Origin: Modestobacter muralis
Lineage (GTDB): Bacteria; Actinomycetota; Actinomycetes; Mycobacteriales; Geodermatophilaceae
DNA length: 64,000 nucleotides
Assembly: GCF_010682105.1 (NCBI RefSeq)
Contig: NZ_JAAGWH010000033.1
Location: 143,383 to 207,382, forward strand
Direction of reading: 5' to 3'
Below are positions 18,433 to 27,280 of this stretch, piece by piece; position 1 is the stretch's first letter; the number at the start of each line of letters is the position of its first letter. Under the pieces are notes generated by a model that made no database searches, was not told where the DNA came from, and was given only the letters and a program-made list of their open reading frames with translations. Both the position numbers and the translations under genes were made by a program.

Positions 18433-19928
18433 CCGCGCACCCCCACCCGGACGCCGGAGAAGCGGGCCGGCGCGGCGCCGTGCCCGGTGTGCCCGACCTG
18501 GCCGGGTTGTCCCTTGCCGCAGTTGGGCGTGCCCCACGCCCGCCACTCGCCGGGTGCCGCGCCGCCGAGCATGTCCAGCGACTGCCAGAACCGCGGACCG
18601 ATGCCGGTGTAGGAGGGGTTCTTCAGCATCCGTCCGCGCTGCCCGTCCTTGACCTCCCAGCCGATCTCGCAGCCGAACTGGAAGTTGAGCCGCCGGTCGT
18701 CGATCGACCAGGAGCGGTTGTGCTCCATCAGCACCCCGCCGTCGGTGGCGGCCACCATCTCCTCCAGCGTGTGCGGCCCGGGCTCCAGGCCGACGTTGGT
18801 CATCCGCACCATGGGCAGCCGCGCCCAGCCGTCGGCGCGCACGGAGCCGGCGTAGGGGAGCCCCGCCACCGCGGCCGAGTCGCGCCCGGCCAGCACGCCG
18901 ACCCAGATCCCGTCGCGGACGGCGTCCCGCGCGGTCGCCGGGGTGCCCTCGTCGTCGAAGCCGAAGGAGCCCAGCGCGCCGGGGATGGTCGGGTCGATGG
19001 TGATGTTCATCAGCTCCGAGCCGAAGCGCAGCGAGCCCAGCTGGGACAGGTCCAGCCAGGATGTGCCGGCGAAGGCGGCCTCCCAGCCGAGGATGCGGTC
19101 GAGCTCGATGGCGTGCCCCACCGACTCGTGGACCTGCAGCGACATCTGCTCCCCGCCCAGGATCAGCGTGGTGTCCCCGGAGGGGCACTGCGGCGCGGTG
19201 AGCAGCTCCTGGCACTCCGCGGCGATCCGGTCGGCGTGCGCGGGCAGGTCGATCTCGCGCACCAGCTCCCAGCCCCGGGTGCCGTACTGGCCGCGGAAGG
19301 CGGGGTACGACCGGCGCTGGGTCTCCCCGTCGCCCAGGGTCAGACAGTGCATGCCCGCGCCGGTCTCGACGACGTGCTGGCCGATCCGGGCACCCTCGCT
19401 GGAGACGAACGCGGTGCGGGTGTCCCAGGCCTGGTGGAGCGCCTCGGCGACCGCCACGCCCGCCGCCTTCATCGTCGCGGTGACCCCGGTGAGGAGCGCG
19501 GCCTTCTCCGCTAGCGGGACGGCGAAGGGGTCCTCGAGGCACTCGCTGGACCAGCCGCCCTGCACCGCCGGGACGCCGACCAGCTCCATCGGCGGGCCGG
19601 GCACGGCGGCCGAGGCCCGCGCGATGGCGGTGGCCCGGGCGCCGGTGGCCCGCGCCTCGGCGTCCCCGGCCGGGTCGCCGAGAGCGGCGAAGCCCCACGA
19701 GCTGCCGACCAGGGCGCGGACGCCCAGCCCGACCGAGGCCGTCTGGTCCAGCGTCCGGACGTCGCCGTCGCGGGCGGTCATCGACTCGTGCCGGCGGTCC
19801 ACCACTCGCGCGTCGGCGTAGCGCGCACCCGCGGCGAGCGCGGCCTGCACGGCGGCGGTGGCCGCGTCGAAGGCGGCGGCCTCCACGGCAGCGGGGGTGG
19901 CGCCGATCTCGTTAGCGGAGCTCATCAT
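18429..19928 (-). CDS. tldD: TldD-family zinc metalloprotease subunit
   Basis: Catalytic member of the TldD/TldE pair, 499 residues. The zinc motif HESVGHAIELD (HExxxH) lies near residue 260. Further family segments are GSFGFDDEGTPA and the C-terminal NFQFGCEIGWEVKDG. No precursor peptide or RiPP genes are nearby, so general peptide turnover is the cautious role. Start at ATG 19928 or the adjacent ATG 19925. A strong terminator lies upstream, isolating tldD-pmbA from csbD. Confidence 0.92.
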   Translation of the reverse strand: MMSSANEIGATPAAVEAAAFDAATAAVQAALAAGARYADARVVDRRHESMTARDGDVRTLDQTASVGLGVRALVGSSWGFAALGDPAGDAEARATGARATAIARASAAVPGPPMELVGVPAVQGGWSSECLEDPFAVPLAEKAALLTGVTATMKAAGVAVAEALHQAWDTRTAFVSSEGARIGQHVVETGAGMHCLTLGDGETQRRSYPAFRGQYGTRGWELVREIDLPAHADRIAAECQELLTAPQCPSGDTTLILGGEQMSLQVHESVGHAIELDRILGWEAAFAGTSWLDLSQLGSLRFGSELMNITIDPTIPGALGSFGFDDEGTPATARDAVRDGIWVGVLAGRDSAAVAGLPYAGSVRADGWARLPMVRMTNVGLEPGPHTLEEMVAATDGGVLMEHNRSWSIDDRRLNFQFGCEIGWEVKDGQRGRMLKNPSYTGIGPRFWQSLDMLGGAAPGEWRAWGTPNCGKGQPGQVGHTGHGAAPARFSGVRVGVRG

Positions 19929-19992
19929 CGCCGTCCATCCTGCGCCCCGGTGGGTGGGTGCACAAGGCCTGGCGGCAGGCCCCCGGACGCAC

Positions 19993-20030
19993 GAGAGCGC
20001 CGTCCCCGGCGTTCCGGGGACGGCGCTCTC
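19993..20030. terminator. Strong terminator downstream of csbD
   Basis: A perfect 17-bp stem with loop CGTT: 19993-20009 pairs with 20014-20030 (GAGAGCGCCGTCCCCGG and its complement). It lies between csbD and tldD, both on the minus strand. Confidence 0.85.
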
Positions 20031-20058
20031 GGCAGGCGGTCTCAGCGACCGCCGTGGC

Positions 20059-20229
20059 TCACTTGAAGACGTCCTTGACCTTCTCGCCGGCCTGCTTGAC
20101 GTTGCCGGCGGCCTGGTCCTTCTGGCCCTCGGCCTGCAGGTCGCGGTTGTCGGTCGCGTCGCCCACGGCCTCCTTGCCCTGGCCGGACAGCTCCTGGGCC
20201 TTGTTCTTCATCTTGTCCACGGCGCTCAT
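20059..20229 (-). CDS. CsbD-family stress protein
   Basis: A 56-residue, highly charged and probably unstructured protein. It starts MSAVDKMKNKAQELSGQGKE and contains the repeating G-(D/N)-x2-(L/V)-xAEG-xxDQ pattern (DNRDLQAEGQKDQAAGN) of the CsbD family. CsbD proteins are induced by general stress in many bacteria; molecular role unknown. Start supported by gaggagga six bases upstream. Confidence 0.9.
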   Translation of the reverse strand: MSAVDKMKNKAQELSGQGKEAVGDATDNRDLQAEGQKDQAAGNVKQAGEKVKDVFK

Positions 20230-20605
20230 GCGTCCTCCTCGGGCTGGGCGGTTGTCGACACCTGACTACCCCCGGACCGACGCGCGCACACCCCGCCGGA
20301 CGCCGCGCCGGGAGGTCTGCCGGGACACGCGCGGCGCGGCCGGTGGGGCCCGCTGTGCGCCGTGCGTGTCCGTCGTGTTTCGGGCTCTGGACGGGTTCGT
20401 GAGCCGAGGTCACAAAAAGGTGACGGTCGTGGACTCACTCTTCCGGGTCTGCCTAGTGTTCGCCCGTCGCCCCTGTCCGACAGCGTTCCGAAAGCTGTAC
20501 GACAGGTGGCGTTCATGCGAGTCCAGCCCAGTCCGCCCGGCGATCCCGGGTCGGTCAGACCTGAACGTCCCCCCGCGGTCCCGCGGGTCGAGGAGGCAGT
20601 CGAAC
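20230..20605 (+). promoter_or_regulatory. Gene-free regulatory region before the oligopeptide transporter operon
   Basis: This 376-base stretch holds no convincing gene. An inverted repeat GTCAC-aaaaag-GTGAC lies near 20410-20425. A possible promoter follows: TGGACT (20430-20435), 18 bases, TAGTGT (20454-20459). A second imperfect palindrome (CTGTCCGACAG...CTGTACGACAG) lies near 20475-20505. A strong ribosome site gaggagg is at 20590-20596. The assignments are by eye. Confidence 0.35.
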
Positions 20606-22333
20606 GTGAAGTTGAGCAAGCGCAGTGCAGTGCTCATCGCGACCGGGCTCACCGGTGCGATGGCGCTGACGGCCTGTGGTGGCGGCGACGACAGTGAGAG
20701 CAGCGGCGGTGGTGGCGAGGCCAGCGGTGGCCGCGTCGTCTACGGCGAGGCGACGGACTTCCCGGAGAACCTGTTCCCGTTCATCGCGGCGGGCAACGCC
20801 ACGTCGACCCAGACCGTCATCGGTCGGGTCCTCCCGTCGGCGTTCAACGTCGACGCCGACCTGAACGTCACCTGGGACGAGAACGTCCTGGCCGAGGAGC
20901 CGACGCTCGACCAGAGCACCGGCCAGCAGGTGAACGTCTACAAGATCAACCCGGCCGCGGTGTGGAGCGACGACACCCCGATCAGCGCCGACGACTTCGA
21001 GTTCACCTGGGAGGCCAACCGCAGTGCGGACCCGGCCGACGGTGGCTGCGAGAGCGTCCTGTCGACCAACGGCTACGCCAACATCGCCTCGGTCGAGGGT
21101 TCCGACGACGGCAAGACCGTCACGGTCACCTACGAGGAGCCCTACGCCGACTGGCAGTCCCTGTTCAGCACCTTCCTCCCGGCCCACCTGATGGCCAACG
21201 AGGACGCGGCTGCACGCTGTGAGACCACCACCGCCGGCTGGGCGATCGCCGACGGCATCGTGGGCGACATCTCCGCGGGTCCGTGGCAGGTCAAGAAGGA
21301 GAGCATCGACGTGGGCAACCAGGTCGTCGTGCTCACCCCGAACCCCAAGTGGTGGGGCGAGGCCCCTGCTCTGGACCAGCTGGTCATCCAGAACATCGGC
21401 AACGACCCCACGACCGCCGTCCAGGGTCTGCAGAACCAGGAGCTGGGCGTCATCTACCCCCAGCCGCAGCTCGACCTGGTCGACCAAGTCGAGGGCCTCG
21501 AGCCGAACGTCACGTCGGCCATCACCTTCGGTCTGTCGTTCGAGCACCTGGACTTCAACACCTCTGACGTCCACCTGTCCGACGCCAACGTCCGCAAGGC
21601 GTTCGCCATGGCGCTGGACCGCGAGGAGATCGTGGCCCAGACCGTCGGCCAGTTCTCGGACGACGCCCAGGTGCTCGACAACCGTCTGTACGTGAACAAC
21701 CAGCCGGAGTACGCGGACAACGCTCCGGAGGAGTTCAAGACCAAGAGCACCGACCAGGCCAAGCAGCTCATCGAGCAGGCCGGATACACGCTGGGCACGG
21801 ACGGCGTCTACACGCACCCGACCAAGGGCCGGCTGTCCATCAAGATCGACACGACGGTGAACAATCCGCTGCGGCAGACCACGATCGAGGTCATGATCCC
21901 GCAGCTGAAGGAGGCCGGCATCGAGGCCAGCTTCAACGCGAACCCGGACATCTTCGCCGGTGCCGACAAGCCGACCAGCCTCGAGGCCGGTGGCTTCCAG
22001 GCCGCGCTGTTCGCCTGGGTGTCGACCCCGTTCGTGTCGTCCAACCAGTCGATCTACTACTCGCCGGCCAACGGTCTGGGGCAGAACTACTCCCGCGCCG
22101 GGACCCCGGAGATCGACGAGCTGCTGTCCCAGATGGTGTCCGACCCGGACCCGGCCGGGGCTGCGGCCAAGGCCAACCAGGTCGACACCGCCCTCTGGGA
22201 CCAGCTGGCCACCCTGCCGCTGTACCAGAAGCCGACCTTCATCGCGCACCAGGCGAACATCGAGAACGTCCAGGACAACTCGAGCCAGGCTGGTCCGCTG
22301 TGGAACTCGGAGTCGTGGGCCCTGGCCCAGTGA
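20606..22333 (+). CDS. Oligopeptide ABC transporter substrate-binding lipoprotein (family 5)
   Basis: Peptide-binding lipoprotein of 575 residues. The signal peptide carries the lipobox LTAC at about residue 21, followed by a Gly/Ser-rich linker. SBP family 5 features include NVYKINPAAVWSDDTPISADDFEFTW in pieces (KINPAAVWSDDTP, ADDFEFTWEA) and the RKAFAMALDREEIV segment. The frame is open far upstream, but the GTG at 20606 has gaggagg nine bases before it. First gene of a five-gene importer operon (binding protein, two permeases, two ATPases). Confidence 0.92.
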   Translation: MKLSKRSAVLIATGLTGAMALTACGGGDDSESSGGGGEASGGRVVYGEATDFPENLFPFIAAGNATSTQTVIGRVLPSAFNVDADLNVTWDENVLAEEPTLDQSTGQQVNVYKINPAAVWSDDTPISADDFEFTWEANRSADPADGGCESVLSTNGYANIASVEGSDDGKTVTVTYEEPYADWQSLFSTFLPAHLMANEDAAARCETTTAGWAIADGIVGDISAGPWQVKKESIDVGNQVVVLTPNPKWWGEAPALDQLVIQNIGNDPTTAVQGLQNQELGVIYPQPQLDLVDQVEGLEPNVTSAITFGLSFEHLDFNTSDVHLSDANVRKAFAMALDREEIVAQTVGQFSDDAQVLDNRLYVNNQPEYADNAPEEFKTKSTDQAKQLIEQAGYTLGTDGVYTHPTKGRLSIKIDTTVNNPLRQTTIEVMIPQLKEAGIEASFNANPDIFAGADKPTSLEAGGFQAALFAWVSTPFVSSNQSIYYSPANGLGQNYSRAGTPEIDELLSQMVSDPDPAGAAAKANQVDTALWDQLATLPLYQKPTFIAHQANIENVQDNSSQAGPLWNSESWALAQ

Positions 22334-22339
22334 CCCACC

Positions 22340-22368
22340 CCCGGCGCCACTCCCCGAGTGGCGCCGGG
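22340..22368 (+). terminator. Hairpin 1 after the peptide-binding protein gene
   Basis: Perfect 13-bp stem CCCGGCGCCACTC / GAGTGGCGCCGGG with loop CCC, starting seven bases after the stop. Since the permeases continue on the same strand, it probably gives partial termination or protects the 3' end of the binding-protein mRNA. Confidence 0.7.
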
Positions 22369-22423
22369 TGACCGGCTGAACCGCCGGTCGCACCGGTCGG
22401 TCCCGACCGGCTCCTCGCACGAT

Positions 22424-22459
22424 CCGCAGCCCCCGGAGCTCACGGCCCGGGGGCTGCGG
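22424..22459 (+). terminator. Hairpin 2 between binding protein and permease genes
   Basis: Perfect 13-bp stem CCGCAGCCCCCGG / CCGGGGGCTGCGG with a 10-base loop. With hairpin 1 it gives two strong structures in the 282-base gap before the first permease gene. The rest of the gap shows no gene. Confidence 0.65.
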
Positions 22460-22615
22460 TGTGCCTGCCCCACGGATGTCGTCCGTGCGTCGTCCCGGTG
22501 TCCGCGTCATTGCCCTCGTGGCGTCGCTCCCGGCCGCGGTGACACCCCTCTCGAACTCGTCCCACGAGGCAACCTCCGTGCCGGAGGACCTCGGCTCCCG
22601 GCGTAAGGTGCACTG

Positions 22616-23605
22616 ATGTTCTTCTTCGTGGTGCGGCGCCTGATCGCGTCCGTGCTCGTGCTGCTGGCCAGCTCGTTGCTGGTCTTCGCACTCTGCGCAG
22701 CGAGCTTCGACCCGCTGGCCCAGTTCCGGCAGCGTCAGCCCCCGCCCACCCAGGCGTACCTGGACAACGTGGCGGAAGGGCTGGGCCTGAACGACCCGTT
22801 CTTCGTGCGCTACTGGCGCTGGCTGTCCGGCATCCTCACGGGCGACTTCGGCAACACGATCAACGGCACGCCGGTCGCCGACCAGCTGGTCGGCCGCATC
22901 GCCGTCACCGGCCGGATGATCGTCCTGGCCATGGTGCTGGCCATCGTGCTGGCGATCGTCGTCGGCGTGATCGGCGCCGTCCGTCAGTACCGGGCCTCGG
23001 ACTACGCCTTCACGTTCCTGGCGTACCTCCTGATCGCCCTGCCGACCTTCTGGTTCGCCGCCCTGCTGAAGGAGTTCGTGGCCGGCGGCATCAACGACCT
23101 CGTCGGGGACCAGGTGCTCTACACCATCGGCGAGCAGACGCCCGGCATCGAGCTCTACGCCAGCGGCTCGGAGATCTGGAGCGACCGGCTGGGCCACCTG
23201 GTGCTCCCGACGGTGAGTCTCGCCCTGCTCTCGTTCGCCGCCTGGAGCCGGTTCCAGCGCTCGGCCATGCTGGACGTGCTCGGTTCGGACTACATGCGGC
23301 TGGCCCGAGCCAAGGGCCTGACGTACCGGCGGACGGTCGTCAAGCACGGCCTCCGGAACGCCCTCATCCCGCTGACCACCGTCGTGGCGCTCGGCATCGG
23401 CACGCTGTTCGGCGGTGCTGTCATCACCGAGCAGGTGTTCGTCTGGAACGGCATGGGGCGCTACCTGTTGGAGAGCGGCATCCGGGACAACGACATCAAC
23501 GTCGTGCTGGGCTGGCTGTTGATCAGTGCCTTCTTCGTCGTGCTGTTCAACCTGATCGCCGACGTCCTGTACGCGGTCCTCGACCCCCGCATCCGCCTGT
23601 CCTGA
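22616..23605 (+). CDS. Oligopeptide ABC transporter permease (DppB/OppB type)
   Basis: Integral membrane protein of 329 residues with about six helices, the first at residues 9-29. The binding-protein-dependent permease EAA-type loop is at DYMRLARAKGLTYRRTVVKH. It pairs with the second permease to form the transmembrane channel. The long periplasmic segment after helix 1 (about residues 35-90) is usual for the B subunit. Confidence 0.92.
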   Translation: MFFFVVRRLIASVLVLLASSLLVFALCAASFDPLAQFRQRQPPPTQAYLDNVAEGLGLNDPFFVRYWRWLSGILTGDFGNTINGTPVADQLVGRIAVTGRMIVLAMVLAIVLAIVVGVIGAVRQYRASDYAFTFLAYLLIALPTFWFAALLKEFVAGGINDLVGDQVLYTIGEQTPGIELYASGSEIWSDRLGHLVLPTVSLALLSFAAWSRFQRSAMLDVLGSDYMRLARAKGLTYRRTVVKHGLRNALIPLTTVVALGIGTLFGGAVITEQVFVWNGMGRYLLESGIRDNDINVVLGWLLISAFFVVLFNLIADVLYAVLDPRIRLS

Positions 23606-23649
23606 CGGCGCCCGACCGGCCTCCCGGCACGAGAGAGAGAAGAACAGAC

Positions 23650-24615
23650 ATGGCGTCCACCCAGGGCACCACGGCGACCGCAGGGTCGGTGCTGCCCGCT
23701 GAGCCGGGCAGTCCGGTCGGTGGCGGGGTCGACCGCGAGTTCGGTGTCGAGGCCCGAAGTCAGCGTCAGCAGATCCTCCGCCGCTTCCTGCACAACAAGG
23801 TGGGGATGACCGGGCTGGTCATCTTCGTCCTGATGTGCCTCTTCGGCTTCGTCGGCCCGCTGCTCTACGGCGCCGAGTACGCCACGCAGAACCGGAACGC
23901 CCAGTCGGTGGGTCCGGGGGAGCAGGGGTACCCGTTCGGCAGCGACGAGATCGGCCGCGACCTGCTGGCCGGCCTCATGCAGGGCGTGCAGCGGTCGCTG
24001 TTCATCGTCCTGCTCTTCGTCGTCATCGCGCTGCCGATCGGCCTGCTGGTGGGAGCGCTGGCCGGTTACTTCGGCAAGTGGATCGACTCGCTCCTCATGC
24101 GCTTCGTCGACCTGGTCCTCACCGTGCCGCTGCTCGTCGTCCTGATCGTCGTGGCCAGCAACTTCCCCAACTCCCGCACCCCTCTGGGCGTCGGCATCAT
24201 CCTGGGCCTGTTCGGCTGGCTCGACCTGGCCCGCATCGTGCGCAGCCAGTTCCTCTCGCTCCGCGAGAAGGAGTACGTCGAGGCCGCGCACGCCATGGGT
24301 GCCTCGAACTCACGGATCATCTTCAAGCACCTGATCCCGAACGCGCTGGGTTCGCTGATCGTGTGGACGACGCTCGCCGCGGCCACCGCGATCATCCTCG
24401 AGGCGTCGCTGACCTACCTGGGCTTCGGTGTCAACGGGGCCAACCAGACGTCGCTGGGCCGCCTGGTGTCCGACGGGGTCCAGGCGGCCGCGACCCGCCC
24501 TTGGCTCTTCTACTTCCCGGGCATCACCCTGCTGGTCATCGTGCTGTCGATCAACCTGATCGGCGACGGGATCCGGGATGCCTTCGACCCCTCCGGCCGC
24601 CGCGTGCGGGCCTGA
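23650..24615 (+). CDS. Oligopeptide ABC transporter permease (DppC/OppC type)
   Basis: Second permease of the importer, 321 residues. It has a long cytoplasmic N terminus (about 50 residues), then helix 1 (MTGLVIFVLMCLFGFVGPLL), and the conserved GSDEIGRDLLAGLMQGVQRSL segment in pieces. The EAA loop is EKEYVEAAHAMGASNSRIIF. It ends with GDGIRDAFDPSGRR, a standard OppC tail. ATG start after a purine-rich gagagagagaag. Confidence 0.93.
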   Translation: MASTQGTTATAGSVLPAEPGSPVGGGVDREFGVEARSQRQQILRRFLHNKVGMTGLVIFVLMCLFGFVGPLLYGAEYATQNRNAQSVGPGEQGYPFGSDEIGRDLLAGLMQGVQRSLFIVLLFVVIALPIGLLVGALAGYFGKWIDSLLMRFVDLVLTVPLLVVLIVVASNFPNSRTPLGVGIILGLFGWLDLARIVRSQFLSLREKEYVEAAHAMGASNSRIIFKHLIPNALGSLIVWTTLAAATAIILEASLTYLGFGVNGANQTSLGRLVSDGVQAAATRPWLFYFPGITLLVIVLSINLIGDGIRDAFDPSGRRVRA

Positions 24616-24636
24616 CAGACAGTGACGGAGACCCCC

Positions 24637-25941
24637 ATGTCCACCCCCGGGTCCACCGGCGCCACCGCCGTCTCCTCCTCGGGGACGCTGAGCCAGGCGC
24701 CGGGCAAGCAGAGCCGCAACACCAGCCTGGCCGGCTTCGACGCCTCCGCGCCGCTGCTGCAGGTCACCGACCTCAACGTCCGCTTCCCGACCGAGGACGG
24801 CCTGGTCCACGCCGTCCGTGGCGTGGACTACACGCTGCGCTCCGGTGAGGTGCTCGGCATCGTCGGTGAGTCCGGCTCCGGCAAGTCCGTCACCTCGCTC
24901 GCCGTCATGGGGCTGCTGCCCGGTGCCGCACGGGTCACCGGCTCGGTCAAGTACCGCGGCCAGGAGCTGCTCGGCCAGAACGACCGCAGCCTGTCGCGGG
25001 TCCGCGGCAAGGGCGTGTCGATGATCTTCCAGGACCCGATGACGTCCCTGGACCCGGTCTACAAGATCGGGGCGCAGATCCAGGAGACGCTGCGCGTCCA
25101 CGACCGGTCGCTGTCCTCCAAGGCCGCCGAGGCCCGCGCGGTCGACCTGCTGGAGCTCGTCGGCATCCCCAACGCCGCCGAGCGGGTGCACTCGTACCCG
25201 CACGAGTTCTCCGGCGGCATGCGCCAGCGCGTGGTCATCGCCATCGCCATGGCCAACCAGCCCGAGGTGATCATCGCCGACGAGCCGACCACCGCCCTGG
25301 ACGTCACCGTGCAGGCCCAGATCCTCGAGGTGCTGCAGACCGCGCTGAGCGAGACCGGCGCCGCGATGGTCATGATCACCCACGACCTCGGTGTCGTCGC
25401 TGGCATCGCCGACCGCGTGCTGGTCATGTACGCCGGCCGCCCGGTGGAGATCGGAAGTGTCGAGGACATCTACTACGAGCCCCGGATGCCCTACACGCTC
25501 GGGCTGCTGGGCTCCCTGCCCCGCGTGGACTCCAGCACCCGCGAGCGGCTCACCCCGATCACCGGGTCCCCGCCCTCGCTGCTCAACATGCCGCCCGGCT
25601 GCCCGTTCGCGCCGCGCTGCCCCCTGCACATCGCCGAGTGCGACGAGGCCGAGCCCGAGCGCTTCCAGGTGGGTCCGGGCCACACCGCGGCCTGCATCCG
25701 CACCGAGCAGGTCGCCGGTGCCCACGGCGACGCCGCCGAGGTGTTCAGCGAGACCGCCGAGGACTCGGTGCTGGCCGCCGACGCCATGCCGGCCGACCTC
25801 GCGACCGCCGAGGGCGGCCGGGACGCCGCCGCACCGGCCACCCCGCCGGGCGACCAGATCGAGCCCGGTGCCGGGGTGCCCGGTGGCACCGGCAGCCTGG
25901 TCAGCTCCCCGACGAGCCCCACGAACGGAGACCGGGCATGA
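24637..25941 (+). CDS. Oligopeptide ABC transporter ATP-binding protein (DppD/OppD type)
   Basis: ATPase of 434 residues. Walker A GESGSGKS, signature SGGMRQR, Walker B IIADEPTTALD. The C-terminal oligopeptide domain has the cysteine set CPFAPRCPLHIAEC. An extra acidic and Ala/Pro-rich tail of about 80 residues follows and is not part of the family domain. The ATG at 24637 has ggag six bases upstream and is preferred to the GTG at 24622. It overlaps the next ATPase gene by four bases. Confidence 0.93.
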   Translation: MSTPGSTGATAVSSSGTLSQAPGKQSRNTSLAGFDASAPLLQVTDLNVRFPTEDGLVHAVRGVDYTLRSGEVLGIVGESGSGKSVTSLAVMGLLPGAARVTGSVKYRGQELLGQNDRSLSRVRGKGVSMIFQDPMTSLDPVYKIGAQIQETLRVHDRSLSSKAAEARAVDLLELVGIPNAAERVHSYPHEFSGGMRQRVVIAIAMANQPEVIIADEPTTALDVTVQAQILEVLQTALSETGAAMVMITHDLGVVAGIADRVLVMYAGRPVEIGSVEDIYYEPRMPYTLGLLGSLPRVDSSTRERLTPITGSPPSLLNMPPGCPFAPRCPLHIAECDEAEPERFQVGPGHTAACIRTEQVAGAHGDAAEVFSETAEDSVLAADAMPADLATAEGGRDAAAPATPPGDQIEPGAGVPGGTGSLVSSPTSPTNGDRA

Positions 25942-27002
25942 GCACCGCCATCACCGAGCACGCCAGCGGCGGCGTGACCGGCCACGGTGAGCCGATCCTC
26001 TCCGTCCGCGGGCTGGAGAAGCACTTCCCGATCAAGGGCGGCGGGCTGATCAAGCGCACGGTCGGCGCGGTCCGGGCCGTGGACGGCGTGGACCTCGATC
26101 TCTACCCCGGTGAGGTGCTCGGCCTGGTCGGTGAGTCCGGCTGCGGCAAGTCCACCCTCGGGCGGGCGATCCTGAACCTGCAGCCGGCCACCGCCGGGTC
26201 GGTGGTCTTCCAGGGCCGCGAGCTCGTCGGCCTGGACCGCAAGGCGATGCGCCCGTTGCGCCGGGACATCCAACTGGTGTTCCAGGATCCCTACGCCTCG
26301 CTGAACCCGCGGCTGCCTGTCTTCGACATCGTCGCCGAGCCCCTGGTGATCCACGGGCTCACCAAGGACGACAAGGAGCTCCGCGCCCGGGTCCGCGAAC
26401 TGGTGGAGACCGTCGGGCTCAACCCCGAGCACACCAACCGCTACCCGGCTGACTTCTCCGGCGGTCAGCGGCAGCGCATCGGGATCGCCCGCGCGCTGGC
26501 CCTGCAGCCGAAGGTGCTGGTCCTGGACGAGCCGGTGTCGGCGCTGGACGTCTCGATCCAGGCGGGTGTCATCAACCTGCTCGAGGACCTCAAGTCGGAG
26601 CTGGACCTCAGCTACCTGTTCATCGCCCACGACCTGTCGGTGGTGCGGCACATCTCCGACCGGGTCGCGGTCATGTACCTGGGCCGGATCATCGAGGTGG
26701 CCGACCAGGAGACGCTCTTCAGCCGCCCGGCGCACCCGTACACGCAGGCGCTGCTCTCCGCGATCCCGCTGCCCGACCCCCGCCGCGAGCGCGCCCGCCA
26801 GCGGATCATCATCTCCGGCGACGTCCCCAGCCCGGCCAACCCGCCCTCGGGCTGCCGGTTCCGCACCCGCTGCCAGAAGTTCGCCAACGTGCTCAGCGAC
26901 GGCCAACGAGAGCTCTGCATGACCGTCGACCCGGCCCTCGAGGACCGCGGCACCGGCCACCTCAACGCCTGCCACTACGCCGAGACTCAGTCCATATTGT
27001 GA
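25938..27002 (+). CDS. Oligopeptide ABC transporter ATP-binding protein (DppF/OppF type)
   Basis: Second ATPase of the importer, 354 residues. Walker A GESGCGKS, signature SGGQRQR, Walker B LVLDEPVSALD. The C-terminal PPSGCRFRTRCQKF belongs to the oligopeptide transporter C-terminal domain. ATG overlaps the stop of the preceding ATPase gene (ATGA). It is the last operon gene; two palindromic repeats follow. Confidence 0.93.
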   Translation: MSTAITEHASGGVTGHGEPILSVRGLEKHFPIKGGGLIKRTVGAVRAVDGVDLDLYPGEVLGLVGESGCGKSTLGRAILNLQPATAGSVVFQGRELVGLDRKAMRPLRRDIQLVFQDPYASLNPRLPVFDIVAEPLVIHGLTKDDKELRARVRELVETVGLNPEHTNRYPADFSGGQRQRIGIARALALQPKVLVLDEPVSALDVSIQAGVINLLEDLKSELDLSYLFIAHDLSVVRHISDRVAVMYLGRIIEVADQETLFSRPAHPYTQALLSAIPLPDPRRERARQRIIISGDVPSPANPPSGCRFRTRCQKFANVLSDGQRELCMTVDPALEDRGTGHLNACHYAETQSIL

Positions 27003-27057
27003 TCCTGCCGGATCACACCGCGGCCAGGTGCCGTCCCGGCTCGCGCTGAGCCGCTTC

Positions 27058-27119
27058 GTCGGATCCGAGCAGGACCCTCCGGGTCCGTGCTCGGATCCGA
27101 CAGCTCGCTCTGCTCGCGT
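27058..27119 (+). repeat. Palindromic repeat family II, unit 1
   Basis: The hairpin at 27058-27101 is built of GTCGGATCCGAGC/GCTCGGATCCGAC (13 bp, perfect), a small internal loop, GGACCC/GGGTCC and loop TCC. It is followed by the tail AGCTCGCTCTGCTCGCGT. Unit 2 lies 108 bases further. Both are downstream of dppF-like gene and may terminate the operon. Confidence 0.75.
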
Positions 27120-27165
27120 ACTGCGACGCGGGCTGGCATGACGTCCGGTTCCCGTGCGCGCCTCC

Positions 27166-27228
27166 GTCGGGGCCGGGCAGGACCCTGCGGGTCCGTGCCC
27201 GGACCCGACAGCTCGCTGCGCTCGCGTG
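27166..27228 (+). repeat. Palindromic repeat family II, unit 2
   Basis: Same plan as unit 1: GTCGGG-g-CCGGGC with GCCCGG-a-CCCGAC, then GGACCC/GGGTCC around loop TGC, then tail AGCTCGCTGCGCTCGCGT. Outer-arm bases differ from unit 1 but mostly stay paired (GAGC/GCTC versus GGGC/GCCC), which argues for selection on the fold. The 278-base gap 27003-27280 shows no gene. Confidence 0.75.
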
Positions 27229-27280
27229 CGTAGGGGGCAGCCGGTGCGGTGTCCGGGCGTGGTCACGGTCTAATGGCCTG

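Noticed and set aside
17077..19928. TldD/PmbA as part of a RiPP or microcin cluster
   Set aside because: I found no precursor peptide, modification enzyme or dedicated exporter beside the pair.
19958..20605. In-frame upstream extension of the peptide-binding protein
   Set aside because: It runs through a terminator and the csbD gene, while the GTG at 20606 has a strong ribosome site and begins a proper lipoprotein signal.
20555..23347. 930-codon minus-strand frame opposite the peptide transporter genes
   Set aside because: It lies antisense to two well-recognised genes and shows no motif.
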